Shown in pieces: positions 1 through 7,850 of a DNA stretch of 64,000 bases. Below the pieces are notes generated by a model. It made no database searches and was not told where the DNA came from. It saw only the letters and a program-made list of their open reading frames with translations. This stretch comes from Acetomicrobium sp. S15 = DSM 107314. Its GTDB lineage: Bacteria; Synergistota; Synergistia; Synergistales; Thermosynergistaceae. How positions within the stretch are numbered: position 1 is the stretch's first letter; every line of letters starts with the position of its first letter. The stretch lies in the NCBI RefSeq assembly GCF_016125955.1, contig NZ_JADEVE010000300.1, forward strand, positions 1 through 64,000, written 5' to 3'. The position numbers were made by a program, and so were the translations under genes.

Positions 1-135
1 CTCGTAATATACACGCACGTCTCTGAAGTGTCGGTAGATATCGGCAGGGCAGACGCTTTGGCCATAGTGCTTGCCTTGGTTACGACTGTTTTGATCTTGA
101 TATACGAGCGCGCCTTCGCTGCCAGGAGAAGATAA
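1..135 (+). CDS. C-terminal end of a membrane permease (partial)
   Basis: Frame 1 is open from the window edge to a TAA at 133-135 and gives 44 residues. These hold one hydrophobic helix (roughly ALAIVLALVTTVLILIYE) followed by a basic tail ARRR. That pattern is typical of the last membrane segment and cytoplasmic tail of an ABC importer permease of the iron/molybdate/thiamine type, but so little is visible that the substrate and even the family are uncertain. A short hairpin follows at 153-170. Confidence 0.5.
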   Translation, partial: LVIYTHVSEVSVDIGRADALAIVLALVTTVLILIYERAFAARRR

Positions 136-152
136 ATTAAATTTGCGCAAGA

Positions 153-176
153 CCTAACGAAAAAGTTAGGGTTTTG
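153..176 (+). terminator. Weak intrinsic terminator after the partial permease
   Basis: CCTAAC (153-158) pairs with GTTAGG (165-170) across a six-base loop and is followed by GTTTT. The stem is only six pairs, so this is a modest terminator at best. Confidence 0.4.
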
Positions 177-179
177 TCT

Positions 180-208
180 TTGACCGAAACAACCGTCCGT
201 GTCATAAT
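180..208 (+). promoter_or_regulatory. Sigma-70-like promoter for the small gene at 230-613
   Basis: TTGACC (180-185) and CATAAT (203-208) are separated by exactly 17 bases. Transcription would begin near 215, just upstream of the small gene and downstream of the preceding hairpin. Confidence 0.45.
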
Positions 209-229
209 TTCAAGCGAACCAAACTTGAG

Positions 230-613
230 TTGCGAAGCAAAGAAAGGCATATTAAGGCAAAGGAGGCATATACACTGGGGCTCAACAGCGCAAAGCAAAT
301 AAAAATCTTCGATGCGCCTTTGTCTGAGGCTTGGGAGGCGCTTCTTAAAAGTGTATCCAATTTGCGTTTTAGGGTAGAATACGTCGATGAGGCCAAAAGG
401 GTTGTTATATTCAGTTCTGGATTTAGTCTGCTATCTTCTGGGACGAGGCTCGGTTTTAAACTGAACGAATCAGGTGAGAGCATGACCGAGGTAATAGGGA
501 AGGCAAAAGCCAAAGGCATAGCCTTGATCGATTACGGCAGGAGCGGCAGGGAGCTCGATAAGGTCTTTTCTTCCATGGAGGACCTCTTAAAGCGACCCGC
601 TACGCGTGCGTGA
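230..613 (+). CDS. Small protein of unknown function
   Basis: I do not recognise this family. The frame gives up to 127 residues, soluble and without signal peptide or membrane segment. An N-terminal stretch with alternating strands and helix (IKIFDAPLSEAWEALLKSV, then RFRVEYVDEAKRVVIFSS) is reminiscent of small helix-grip or START-like folds, but this is only an impression. The first standard start is TTG at 230, which has no ribosome site. A perfect AGGAGG lies at 261-266, eight bases before an in-frame CTG at 275, so translation may really begin there and give a 112-residue protein. The gene has its own promoter at 180-208 and ends before a strong hairpin at 690-730. Confidence 0.6.
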   Translation: MRSKERHIKAKEAYTLGLNSAKQIKIFDAPLSEAWEALLKSVSNLRFRVEYVDEAKRVVIFSSGFSLLSSGTRLGFKLNESGESMTEVIGKAKAKGIALIDYGRSGRELDKVFSSMEDLLKRPATRA

Positions 614-689
614 GGACATAACGAGAATGAATTGTAGCTTTATGCTAAACATTTTTATTATGTTGGCACAGCAATCGTGAGTTGTTTGA

Positions 690-730
690 CATATAAAAGA
701 GGGGCGCATGGCTCACCCCTCTTTTATATG
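690..730. terminator. Bidirectional terminator between convergent genes
   Basis: A perfect 15-base inverted repeat (690-704 with 716-730, 11-base loop) has an A-rich outer left arm and a T-rich outer right arm. It can therefore stop transcripts from both the small plus-strand gene and the minus-strand YfcC gene ending at 753. Confidence 0.8.
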
Positions 731-752
731 TATATGAGTTTTTAAGATTTCT

Positions 753-2147
753 TTAAGCTGGCCCCCAGTGCAAAAGCTGTAACACCACAAGCGCTATCGC
801 AGCAAGCACGAGCTGGATGGCTATGAGAGGCGCGGCCCACTTTACATACTTCTCGTAGGGAATACCAGATAATCCCAAGCATCCCATGAGCACGCTTGCC
901 GTAGGGATGATGCAGTTTGTAAAGCCGTCACCGAATTGGAACGCTTGCACAGCCACCTGGCGAGTGATTCCCGTGAGGTCTGCCAAAGGTACCATGATGG
1001 GCATTACGGTAACGGCCTGCCCAGAACCTGAAGGAATGAAAAAGTTGATGACGATGTTTGCGAAAAACATAAACACTGCTCCCACCACAGGTCCGAACAT
1101 TGCAATAGGAAGGGAAAGGTAATACACAACGGTGTCGATGATCTTTCCGTCAGTCATGACGACGGAAATCCCCCTTGCCATGCCTATAACCAAAGCTGCG
1201 TAGGCCATTGAGCTGCATCCCTTAACGAAAGCTATCGATGTTCCGTTGATGCCCAGTCCTCCGAGTAGGCCGCAAAAGACCGCAACCATGAGGAATACCA
1301 CCGAATAATGGTCTATTCCCCATTGAAGCCGCAGCGATCCGTAAATGATGGCTCCAAACGCTACAACCACGATCGCGGTGCATATCATGTGTCTTGTCGT
1401 CATGGCCTCTTTTTCTTCGAAGATGTTGTTTTGGGCCGAAGGCTCTTCAATAGAGTAGGTTAGGCTATTGGTCGGATCAGCCTTTATTTTTTTGATATAC
1501 AGGTAAACAAAACCGAAGACGAGTATGTAATTTACTACGTGGAAGAACACCCTCACGCCAAACCCAGAAAACATTGGAAGCTCAGCTATGGTGTGGGCGA
1601 TACCAACGGTGAACACGTTGCCCCACCCGACGTTGAAGCCGATGTAAGAACCGAGGTATATCATGGCAAATCCTACCACGTTATCGTAACCAAGACCTTT
1701 AGCGAGCACTATCCCAAGAGGGATCAAAGCTACCACCGGGTTGGCGAAAACACCAGTGGCACCTCCGATGGACATGAGAAACATGATGATGGCTACAGCC
1801 CATATCTCTTTGCCCTTAAGTTTGTGAATTATGTGGTTCATACCCACGCGGATAGTTCCCGTCTCTTCTAATATTTTGATCGCCCCTCCGACGAAAAAGA
1901 CCATAAAAATCATAGAGGCAGACTGGATCCATCCTTTTACTACAGCATTAAAAACATCCCAAAAACCCTGGGGATTTGGATCCACAATTCTGAACGAGTC
2001 AGCCACAACCTTAGTGATTGTTCCTTCTTTTACCCGTTCGTATTGCCCGGCGGGGACAATCCACGTAAGGACGGCCATTAAGATGGTGATGATAAACATA
2101 AGGGCAAAAACATGCGGTATTTTACTTTTCTTAACCCTATCAGACAT
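753..2147 (-). CDS. YfcC/DcuC-type C4-dicarboxylate or amino-acid carrier
   Basis: A 464-residue polytopic inner-membrane protein with about 11-12 hydrophobic segments. It matches the YfcC / C4-dicarboxylate anaerobic carrier family (Pfam DcuC-like, which also includes arginine/ornithine-type exchangers) in length and in features such as the N-terminal helix followed by VPAGQY, the GGATGVFANPVVALIPLG loop, and the C-terminal FIPSGSGQAV motif. The ATG at 2147 has a good GGAGA site. It lies 13 bases after the amidohydrolase gene on the same strand, so the pair is very likely one operon: the enzyme releases an amino acid or similar product and the carrier moves substrate or product. The exact substrate cannot be read from the sequence. 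Confidence 0.85.
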   Translation of the reverse strand: MSDRVKKSKIPHVFALMFIITILMAVLTWIVPAGQYERVKEGTITKVVADSFRIVDPNPQGFWDVFNAVVKGWIQSASMIFMVFFVGGAIKILEETGTIRVGMNHIIHKLKGKEIWAVAIIMFLMSIGGATGVFANPVVALIPLGIVLAKGLGYDNVVGFAMIYLGSYIGFNVGWGNVFTVGIAHTIAELPMFSGFGVRVFFHVVNYILVFGFVYLYIKKIKADPTNSLTYSIEEPSAQNNIFEEKEAMTTRHMICTAIVVVAFGAIIYGSLRLQWGIDHYSVVFLMVAVFCGLLGGLGINGTSIAFVKGCSSMAYAALVIGMARGISVVMTDGKIIDTVVYYLSLPIAMFGPVVGAVFMFFANIVINFFIPSGSGQAVTVMPIMVPLADLTGITRQVAVQAFQFGDGFTNCIIPTASVLMGCLGLSGIPYEKYVKWAAPLIAIQLVLAAIALVVLQLLHWGPA

Positions 2148-2160
2148 AAAAATCTCTCCT

Positions 2161-3372
2161 TTACGCTTTAGTGTTGTTTTGTGGATTTAGTGCGTCCAAT
2201 ACGTAACGGACAAAAACAGCTATGCCTACTGGCAGAGCCTCATCCGGAAAATTGAATTTGGGATTGTGTAGCGGAATGATTTCCTCTCCCGCCACGCCAA
2301 GGCGAAAGATGACCCCCCGATTGACTTTTTGTAAGAAATAGGCGAAGTCTTCTGAACCCATCAGAGGTTTGGTCAGCCGAACGACTTTTTCTTCTCCAAG
2401 CACGTCTGTTGCGGCAGTAGCGAGTCGCTCGGTTTCGCCTTCGTGATTAACCACTGGGGGGATGCCAAAGGTGTAGTCGCATATTGCCTTGCATTGATAG
2501 GACGAGGCGATATCATTACAGATAGATTCGATACGTTCGCGTATATATTTTCTGATTTCAGGAGAGAAACATCTGACCGTGCCCGCTATTTCCGCTTCTC
2601 CTGGAACGACGTTGAAAGCGCTGCCGCTGTGGATTTGGCAAACCGAGATAACGGCTCTCTCGTTGGCATCTATCTCTCTCGCGAGGATCATTTGGAGGCT
2701 TATTACCGCTTGGGCTGCAGCCGAGAGGGCGTCGGTGCCTCTGTGTGGATAGGCCCCGTGCGTTCCCTTGCCCACCATATTCACTTTAAATGTGTCGCCT
2801 GATGCCATAAAGGGACCCGGGTATACGCCTATAGAACCGAGCGGAACTTCTACCCCCCCGTGAAGTGCGACAATGGACTCTACTTTTGGGTTGTCAAGGA
2901 CGCCGCATTCGATCATTTTCGCTGCGCCGTAAAGCGTTTCTTCGGCGGGCTGGAAAAAGAGCTTCACCGTGCCTGCGAGCTTGTGGCGGATCTTTTGCAG
3001 AACCTTTGCCGTAGCGAGAAGAATAGCGGTATGGCCGTCGTGGCCACAGGCGTGCATAACGCCAGGGTTTTGTGATGAATAAGGAACCCCTGTGGCTTCT
3101 TGGATGGGAAGAGCGTCCATATCGGCCCTAAGGCCAATTACAGGCGGCGCGCCTTGCCCCCTCCATTCTGCAGTTCCTCTTATTATGGCGAGGACGCCCG
3201 TTTCCATATTGATAGGCACCACTTCGATCCCAGCTTCGCCGAGCTCTTTTTTGACAAAAGCTGTCGTTTCCCGTTCCTGAAACCCCAATTCAGGATGCTG
3301 ATGAATATGATGCCGTGCGCGGACGGCGTAGTCTTTTACTTCTTCTACCAGTTCCCAGACCTGTTCCCTCAT
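2161..3372 (-). CDS. M20 family amidohydrolase (N-acyl-amino-acid hydrolase/carboxypeptidase)
   Basis: A cytoplasmic metallohydrolase of 403 residues, the usual length for the M20D aminoacylase/IAA-amino-acid hydrolase group. The metal-binding signatures are present in order: HQHPELGFQE near the N-terminus, ADMDALP, CGHDGH, the catalytic/metal pair in FQPAEE, a His in ALHGG, and the distal MGSEDFAYF. The family hydrolyses amide bonds of N-acyl or N-carbamoyl amino acids and dipeptides with two zinc or manganese ions. The ATG at 3372 follows a GGGGG-type ribosome site. It is first in a two-gene operon with the YfcC carrier. Confidence 0.9.
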   Translation of the reverse strand: MREQVWELVEEVKDYAVRARHHIHQHPELGFQERETTAFVKKELGEAGIEVVPINMETGVLAIIRGTAEWRGQGAPPVIGLRADMDALPIQEATGVPYSSQNPGVMHACGHDGHTAILLATAKVLQKIRHKLAGTVKLFFQPAEETLYGAAKMIECGVLDNPKVESIVALHGGVEVPLGSIGVYPGPFMASGDTFKVNMVGKGTHGAYPHRGTDALSAAAQAVISLQMILAREIDANERAVISVCQIHSGSAFNVVPGEAEIAGTVRCFSPEIRKYIRERIESICNDIASSYQCKAICDYTFGIPPVVNHEGETERLATAATDVLGEEKVVRLTKPLMGSEDFAYFLQKVNRGVIFRLGVAGEEIIPLHNPKFNFPDEALPVGIAVFVRYVLDALNPQNNTKA

Positions 3373-3485
3373 GTATTAACCCCCTTGTGGTTTTGAAAAG
3401 TTTTTATGTCCGAAAATAGGGAACGGAGGTATTATATAAAATCAGACGCAAATAACGCAACCCACGCAGGTTAGTTTGCTTAAAA

Positions 3486-3530
3486 AGCGAGGGCGCCGGG
3501 TGGTATTGAAAGAAATTTGGCGCCCTCGCT
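3486..3530 (-). terminator. Intrinsic terminator for the DUF6448 gene
   Basis: A 12-base perfect inverted repeat (3486-3497 with 3519-3530). Read on the minus strand it is followed by TTTTTA, a standard uridine tract, just downstream of the gene ending at 3592. Confidence 0.75.
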
Positions 3531-3591
3531 GCGGCTTTTAAAAACTGCTTTTCAGTTGCTCCCTTTCGCTAAGAAACATGCACTCCGGTTT

Positions 3592-4191
3592 TTAGTGATG
3601 ACCTCCATCGCCTGAAATCATATTGTGAAGTTCTTCCACATAATGAACGAACGCTACGTAGGCTTCAACGTATTCACGCCCGGCCTCAACCGACTCGTCT
3701 TTATGTTTTTTCGCCTCGATCAACTTTTCAAAACGCGCTTTAATACCTCTCTCGGCAGCCTCAGCGATTTCCCCGGCAAGAGCTTCTACGTCGCCGTCGG
3801 CGATGGCCTTGTCAGCGGCGGCTACAGGCGGTTCCACGTAACCGGCTGGTTTGAGCCCGGTGTATGGTGCGCCCTCGCCAGCACGGTGGAGCCTAACGAG
3901 GGTTTCAAAGAAGTATATGTCTGCCAACTCTCTGGCTTCTGGCCCTTTTGACCGCACGTTGGTCGCTTTGTCGAAGGCAATGCGTATCTCTTCTTCGCTC
4001 TCCTTGTTTACCCATTTCAATACCGGCGCGATGTTGCCCGTCTCCAAGGCCAACCGCGCTTCCGTTACCACGGGGCCGTCGAGCGTGTCGCAGTGGGCTA
4101 GGGCTTTATTGGGCCATATCATCAGAGCAATTATCCCGATAATCCCGATGACAACCGCAAATTCAACCGCTTTACTCGTCAAGGAATACAT
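3592..4191 (-). CDS. Secreted DUF6448 family protein
   Basis: A 199-residue protein starting with a signal peptide (hydrophobic residues about 10-25, then NKALAHCD), so it is exported. The mature part begins with HCDTLDGPVV, the hallmark I associate with the DUF6448 family, is mostly helical and acidic, and ends with a His-containing tail (GDGGHH). The conserved HCD and terminal histidines make metal binding possible, but this is inference. It is a single-gene unit with a terminator at 3486-3530. Its function is unknown. Confidence 0.8.
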   Translation of the reverse strand: MYSLTSKAVEFAVVIGIIGIIALMIWPNKALAHCDTLDGPVVTEARLALETGNIAPVLKWVNKESEEEIRIAFDKATNVRSKGPEARELADIYFFETLVRLHRAGEGAPYTGLKPAGYVEPPVAAADKAIADGDVEALAGEIAEAAERGIKARFEKLIEAKKHKDESVEAGREYVEAYVAFVHYVEELHNMISGDGGHH

Positions 4192-4409
4192 TTCAACTCT
4201 CCTTTCGGGTCTTGTTTTAGAAACTCACATCTTTTACCATCCCTTCGGTTGCGCCTTAGTCTTTTAAAGCGCATAAATTACCTCCTTGTCGTTGAAGCTG
4301 TGGTATTAAAAGCTTTTTCTGACTCGTCCGCCGTGGGATAGAATTCTGTCTCTTCCTTTTGAATGCGCAGGGCAAGGGCCGCAAAAAACGGTACGAGCTA
4401 TAACCTTTC

Positions 4410-4796
4410 CTACAGATCCTCCCACGTATCGCCGCTTGTACAGAAACCGTTCAGCTGCCTTTCGAGATAGCGCTTCAGGACTACTGCGTTATTGTGCTCC
4501 CTATCCTTAGCTGCGAATAGGAGCGTAACGTCGCCATTTATTGCAGCCTCAAGTATGGCTTTTAAGACGTCAGGTTTTCCGTCGAGTTCGAGCGCATAAT
4601 CGCGCGCGAACTCTTCCCATTTAGCGAGTTCGTGGGCGAACTCACGGCGAAGGACTTCGCTGGGCGCTGCATCTTTAAGCCATCCGTCGAGCTTCAAGTC
4701 GTCTTTCTTTACCCCTCTTGGCCACAGGCGGTCCACCAGGAAGCGCTTGCCGTCCGATGGAGAGGGAGGGTCGTAAACGCGCTTTGTGTAAATCAT
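4410..4796 (-). CDS. DUF488 family protein (YeaO-like)
   Basis: A 128-residue protein starting MIYTKRVYDPPSPSDGKRFL and containing RLWPRG and the terminal LLFAAKDREHNNAVVLKRYL region, all typical of the DUF488/YeaO family. Biochemical function is unknown. I chose the ATG at 4796 because its ATGA overlaps the stop of the flavodiiron gene by four bases; the longer frame upstream lies inside that gene. The overlap implies translational coupling and possibly a role in the same oxygen/NO stress response. Confidence 0.85.
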   Translation of the reverse strand: MIYTKRVYDPPSPSDGKRFLVDRLWPRGVKKDDLKLDGWLKDAAPSEVLRREFAHELAKWEEFARDYALELDGKPDVLKAILEAAINGDVTLLFAAKDREHNNAVVLKRYLERQLNGFCTSGDTWEDL

Positions 4797-5980
4797 CTGG
4801 CCACCTCCTCGGCCAGCTCCTCTCCCAATTGGCGGCAACGATCGAGGGCTGCCCTGTCTGGTTGCCACTTGGCCTTAATGCTTTTTGCGGCGACTTTTAT
4901 CCCGGCATCAGAAAGAGCTTCTTCGATTTTGCCTACTGCCTCGCCGCTCCATCCGTAGGAACCGAAGGCGGCGCCCACTTTGTTTTTGAATTTAAGCCCT
5001 CGAAGGTCCTCCAACACGGGCGCAACCGTGGGGAGGATACCGTTGTTTAGCGTCGGAGAGCCGATGATCACGGCCTTTGCCTTGAAGATCTCTACGATCA
5101 CGTCGTTTCTATCCGATGCGGCCAGGTGGATGAGTTTGTTGGGTATTCCTTTGACTGTAAGGCCACCGCTTATGGCCTCTGCCATCCTCAATGTGGCTTT
5201 CCACATCGTGTCGTAGAGGATGACGGCCCCTTTTTGGGGGATTTGGCGCGCCCACTCTTGGTAATTCTTCACAATCTGAAGCGGATCTTTGCGCCAAATT
5301 ACGCCGTGGCTGGGGGCGATAATATCTACGGGAAGCTGCAAAGAAAGAAGTTCGTCGATCTTCTTGAGCACAAGGTCGCTGAAGGGGGTGAGGATGTTTG
5401 CGTAATATTTGAGCGCTTCCTCGTAAAGCTCTTCTTGATCCACTTCATCGTTAAAGCGAAAGGCCGTAGCATAGTGCTGGCCGAAGGCGTCGTTGGGCAT
5501 AAGGATGTTTCGACCCGATATGTAAGTGAACATACTGTCAGGCCAATGCAACATCGGGGCGTCTATAAAGAGAAGCTCCGAGGAGCCGAGGGAAAGGCGC
5601 TCCCCGTTTGACACCGTGCGAATATTCCAATTCTGATGGTAGTGCCCGGGTATGCTTTCCAATCCGCGCTTTGAGGTTATAAGGGTCGCGTTTGTGGCGA
5701 TTCTCATAACCTCGGGCAATGCGCCGGAGTGGTCCATCTCTGCGTGGTTTGTGACGACGTAGTCGATCTTGGAGGGATCTATGATCTCGCGGATATTATC
5801 CAAGAGCCTGTCGCTAAAAGGTTCCCACACGGTGTCTATAAGAGCCACCTTTTCGTCCACAATGAGATAGGCATTGTAGGATGACCCTCTATGCGTGGAA
5901 AGCTCGTAGCCGTGGAATTTGCGGATGCCCCAATCCACGGCACCTACCCAGTAAACTCCTTTGGAGATCTCGACCGCCAT
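4793..5980 (-). CDS. fprA: Flavodiiron protein (FprA, A-type flavoprotein)
   Basis: A 395-residue cytoplasmic enzyme that reduces oxygen and/or nitric oxide in anaerobes. The N-terminal metallo-beta-lactamase-like domain carries the diiron ligands: H79, E81, D83 and H84 in NHAEMDHSG, a further His in MLHWPD (H145), D164 and H225. From about residue 250 a flavodoxin domain follows, with the FMN-phosphate loop YDTMWKAT at 256-263. There is no C-terminal rubredoxin or flavin reductase module, so electrons must come from separate proteins. It has its own promoter (6057-6084) and overlaps the DUF488 gene by four bases. Confidence 0.93.
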   Translation of the reverse strand: MAVEISKGVYWVGAVDWGIRKFHGYELSTHRGSSYNAYLIVDEKVALIDTVWEPFSDRLLDNIREIIDPSKIDYVVTNHAEMDHSGALPEVMRIATNATLITSKRGLESIPGHYHQNWNIRTVSNGERLSLGSSELLFIDAPMLHWPDSMFTYISGRNILMPNDAFGQHYATAFRFNDEVDQEELYEEALKYYANILTPFSDLVLKKIDELLSLQLPVDIIAPSHGVIWRKDPLQIVKNYQEWARQIPQKGAVILYDTMWKATLRMAEAISGGLTVKGIPNKLIHLAASDRNDVIVEIFKAKAVIIGSPTLNNGILPTVAPVLEDLRGLKFKNKVGAAFGSYGWSGEAVGKIEEALSDAGIKVAAKSIKAKWQPDRAALDRCRQLGEELAEEVAR

Positions 5981-6056
5981 TTTAAACGCCTCCTCAACCT
6001 GCCCTTTCGGGCCTTAGGGTTACTGATCTCTCCTTAGGTTTTAATATTTAGGTATC

Positions 6057-6084
6057 ATAATACCATAATTGGTTTCTCTGTCAA
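6057..6084 (-). promoter_or_regulatory. Promoter of the flavodiiron gene with an operator-like palindrome
   Basis: On the minus strand TTGACA (6084-6079) and TATTAT (6062-6057) are 16 bases apart. GGTAT-CATA-ATACC at 6051-6064 covers the -10 box and could bind a repressor. The 5' leader is about 70 bases. Confidence 0.6.
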
Positions 6085-6242
6085 GCCCTCGTAAGAAGGC
6101 TGCTTGGATTCATGACATTTTCCTTAGCTTACAGGGCAAGGCCGCTAAAAGGTGGATTAGGTTATGTGTCGTTATAAGACGACCTGACGGCCGCATAAAA
6201 CTGGTCGGCGGGCGGACAGGTCATTTTCGTCTCAATACAATA

Positions 6243-6275
6243 CACTGCGAGGGGGCATTTTGCCCCCTCGCAGTG
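6243..6275 (-). terminator. Strong stem-loop downstream of the Gly/Met-rich gene
   Basis: Perfect 15-base arms (6243-6257 with 6261-6275) with a TTT loop. There is no long uridine tract on either side, so it may act as a weak terminator or as a 3'-end stabiliser for the minus-strand gene ending at 6315. Confidence 0.6.
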
Positions 6276-6314
6276 AGTGGTTTCTTATCTATGAGTATTA
6301 GGCGATTTCGCCTA

Positions 6315-6767
6315 TTATTGTCGATTTTCAGAGAAGTTGAGCCGCTGTTCGAACCGCCATCGCGCTATCTCGTTTTGGAGAGAAAGCATCCTTTCATGAA
6401 GTTGGGATGCCTTAGCCCTATCTATGCGGCCTTCATACACCATAGACTGAAGCTCTAAACGAGTTCTTTCGAGCTGGCGCATATTTTCGGCGATCTTGGG
6501 CGGAATTTCTGTGCCGTAAGGGGCATTGTTCAATCGCGACCTCGAGTCAAAATCGCCCCCCTGTGGGCCGTATCCCCAGTTCATCGCACCCAGCCCGTAA
6601 CCGCATCCTCCGTAACCTGACCTCCAGCCTCCCATCATGCCTCTGGGGCCATAACCTCCGCCCCACATGTGGTGCGGTTCGAATCCATAACCGCCATACG
6701 CTAAAGCGGAGCCAGCCGCCGCAACGAGCGCTACCAATGCCAAAACGGCTATTGTCGAACGTTTCAT
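6315..6767 (-). CDS. Exported Gly/Tyr/Met-rich protein with a helical Spy/CpxP-like C-terminus
   Basis: A 150-residue protein with a clear signal peptide (residues 1-23, ending SALA). A low-complexity segment at about 24-75 is rich in Gly, Tyr, Trp, His and Met (HHMWGGGYGPRGMMGG). A charged helical region at about 85-145 (ENMRQLERTRLELQSMV) resembles the periplasmic Spy/CpxP/ZraP group in layout. Those proteins act as envelope chaperones or metal-responsive factors. The Met/His-rich segment could bind copper or another metal, but I see no defining motif. Single-gene unit. Confidence 0.65.
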   Translation of the reverse strand: MKRSTIAVLALVALVAAAGSALAYGGYGFEPHHMWGGGYGPRGMMGGWRSGYGGCGYGLGAMNWGYGPQGGDFDSRSRLNNAPYGTEIPPKIAENMRQLERTRLELQSMVYEGRIDRAKASQLHERMLSLQNEIARWRFEQRLNFSENRQ

Positions 6768-6954
6768 GCCTATCGCCTCCTGTACTTTGTCTCTAATTTC
6801 TAACTTGGTTCGATTTTATTCTCGGTTATTAAGTTGCGCCTCGGCATTTTACGAAGCCCTAAGATAGGCAATAATACGCAACCCTGGGGATGGCTCTGGT
6901 TGCCCCCTTCATCGTAGCTGCGCCGGAGCGGCATTATATGCAAGCAGCGTTAAC

Positions 6955-7377
6955 TTAAAATCTGCGGAGACTGCGGATCTTTTCGTGCGCCCAGTCGAGC
7001 ACGGCCTTCAATCTGTCGTTTAAGAGAACCTGTGCCTCTTCGTATGGGACCCATCTGTATTCGTTGTGCTCCGGTCGCCCAAGCTCTGTAGAAACGGGAA
7101 GTGTAACTTCTTTCGCCTTTGACTCCGCTATGTAGAACCTCGCGACCTTGCCGCGACCGTATGGAGGGGTTTCTATGAAGTCGTCGTAAAACCGAAGGCC
7201 GGTTAAACCCGTCTCTTCAGCGACCTCACGCTTCGCTGCCTCAAGCGGATCTTCGGATTGCTCAATTCCCCCTTTGGGGAAGTCCCAGTTTCTGTAAGCT
7301 CGAAGTAGTAGATACAGGATTTTATTGCCTTCTACGAAAAATATGACGGCGCCTGAGCTTTTGCTTTTTACTTTCAT
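6955..7377 (-). CDS. Nudix hydrolase
   Basis: A 140-residue protein with a textbook Nudix box at about 36-58 (GGIEQSEDPLEAAKREVAEE, followed by TGL), which coordinates magnesium and cleaves nucleoside diphosphates linked to another moiety. The flanking sequence (AVIFFVEGNKILYLLL, WDFPKG) resembles the small dinucleoside-polyphosphate or RNA 5'-pyrophosphohydrolase subgroup, but specificity cannot be fixed. The ATG at 7377 lies two bases after the stop of the 2Fe-2S subunit gene; an upstream in-frame start would run into that gene. It is therefore the fourth gene of the molybdenum hydroxylase operon. Confidence 0.88.
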   Translation of the reverse strand: MKVKSKSSGAVIFFVEGNKILYLLLRAYRNWDFPKGGIEQSEDPLEAAKREVAEETGLTGLRFYDDFIETPPYGRGKVARFYIAESKAKEVTLPVSTELGRPEHNEYRWVPYEEAQVLLNDRLKAVLDWAHEKIRSLRRF

Positions 7378-7379
7378 TT

Positions 7380-7850
7380 TTAGTCGTTGCTCCTGCGGCA
7401 AGAGCTTACGGCATCTCTTATGCCCTCGTATCCTGTGCAGCGACATATGTTGGACGATAGCCACTCTTCAACCGTTTCGTCATCGGGATTTGGGTATTTA
7501 CTCAAAAGCGCGTGAGCGTTGAGCAGAAAGCCGCTCGTGCAGAAGCCGCACTGAAATCCACCGTAATCGGCGAAAGCCTTTTGGAGTTCAGGGTCGTTTA
7601 GGCCCTCTATCGTAGTAACCTCATGCCCTACGGCTTCAACTGCAAGCATCATACAAGACTTCACCGGGATGTCGTCTAAAAGGACAGTGCAGGCGCCGCA
7701 ATCACCGTTTTCGCACCCCGCTTTGGCGCCCGTCATACCTAAGCGCTCTCGCAAAACCCTAAGGAGTGTGTCCGCCGGACGCAGGGCGACCCGCCGCTTT
7801 TTGCCGTTTACAGAAAGCGTTACCTCGTTAAGCCCGCTGTATATCTTCAT
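7380..7850 (-). CDS. Molybdenum hydroxylase, 2Fe-2S subunit
   Basis: A 156-residue small subunit of a xanthine-dehydrogenase/CO-dehydrogenase-type enzyme. The N-terminal plant-ferredoxin-like cluster site is CENGDCGAC plus a later Cys in PVKSC. The C-terminal helical domain carries the second cluster ligands CGFC and CRCTG. It passes electrons from the molybdenum site to FAD. Its ATG shares one base with the stop of the FAD subunit (TAATG), showing coupled translation. Operon order: large, FAD, 2Fe-2S, Nudix. Confidence 0.93.
   Translation of the reverse strand: MKIYSGLNEVTLSVNGKKRRVALRPADTLLRVLRERLGMTGAKAGCENGDCGACTVLLDDIPVKSCMMLAVEAVGHEVTTIEGLNDPELQKAFADYGGFQCGFCTSGFLLNAHALLSKYPNPDDETVEEWLSSNICRCTGYEGIRDAVSSCRRSND

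Larger units (their letters stand above)
5981..6314. other. Intergenic region without a credible gene
   Basis: It contains the flavodiiron promoter (6057-6084) and the hairpin at 6243-6275. The reading frames here have no family resemblance or ribosome site. Confidence 0.6.

Noticed and set aside
6069-6458. 129-codon plus-strand frame
   Set aside because: It runs through a perfect hairpin and into the antisense of a clear secreted-protein gene; no ribosome site.
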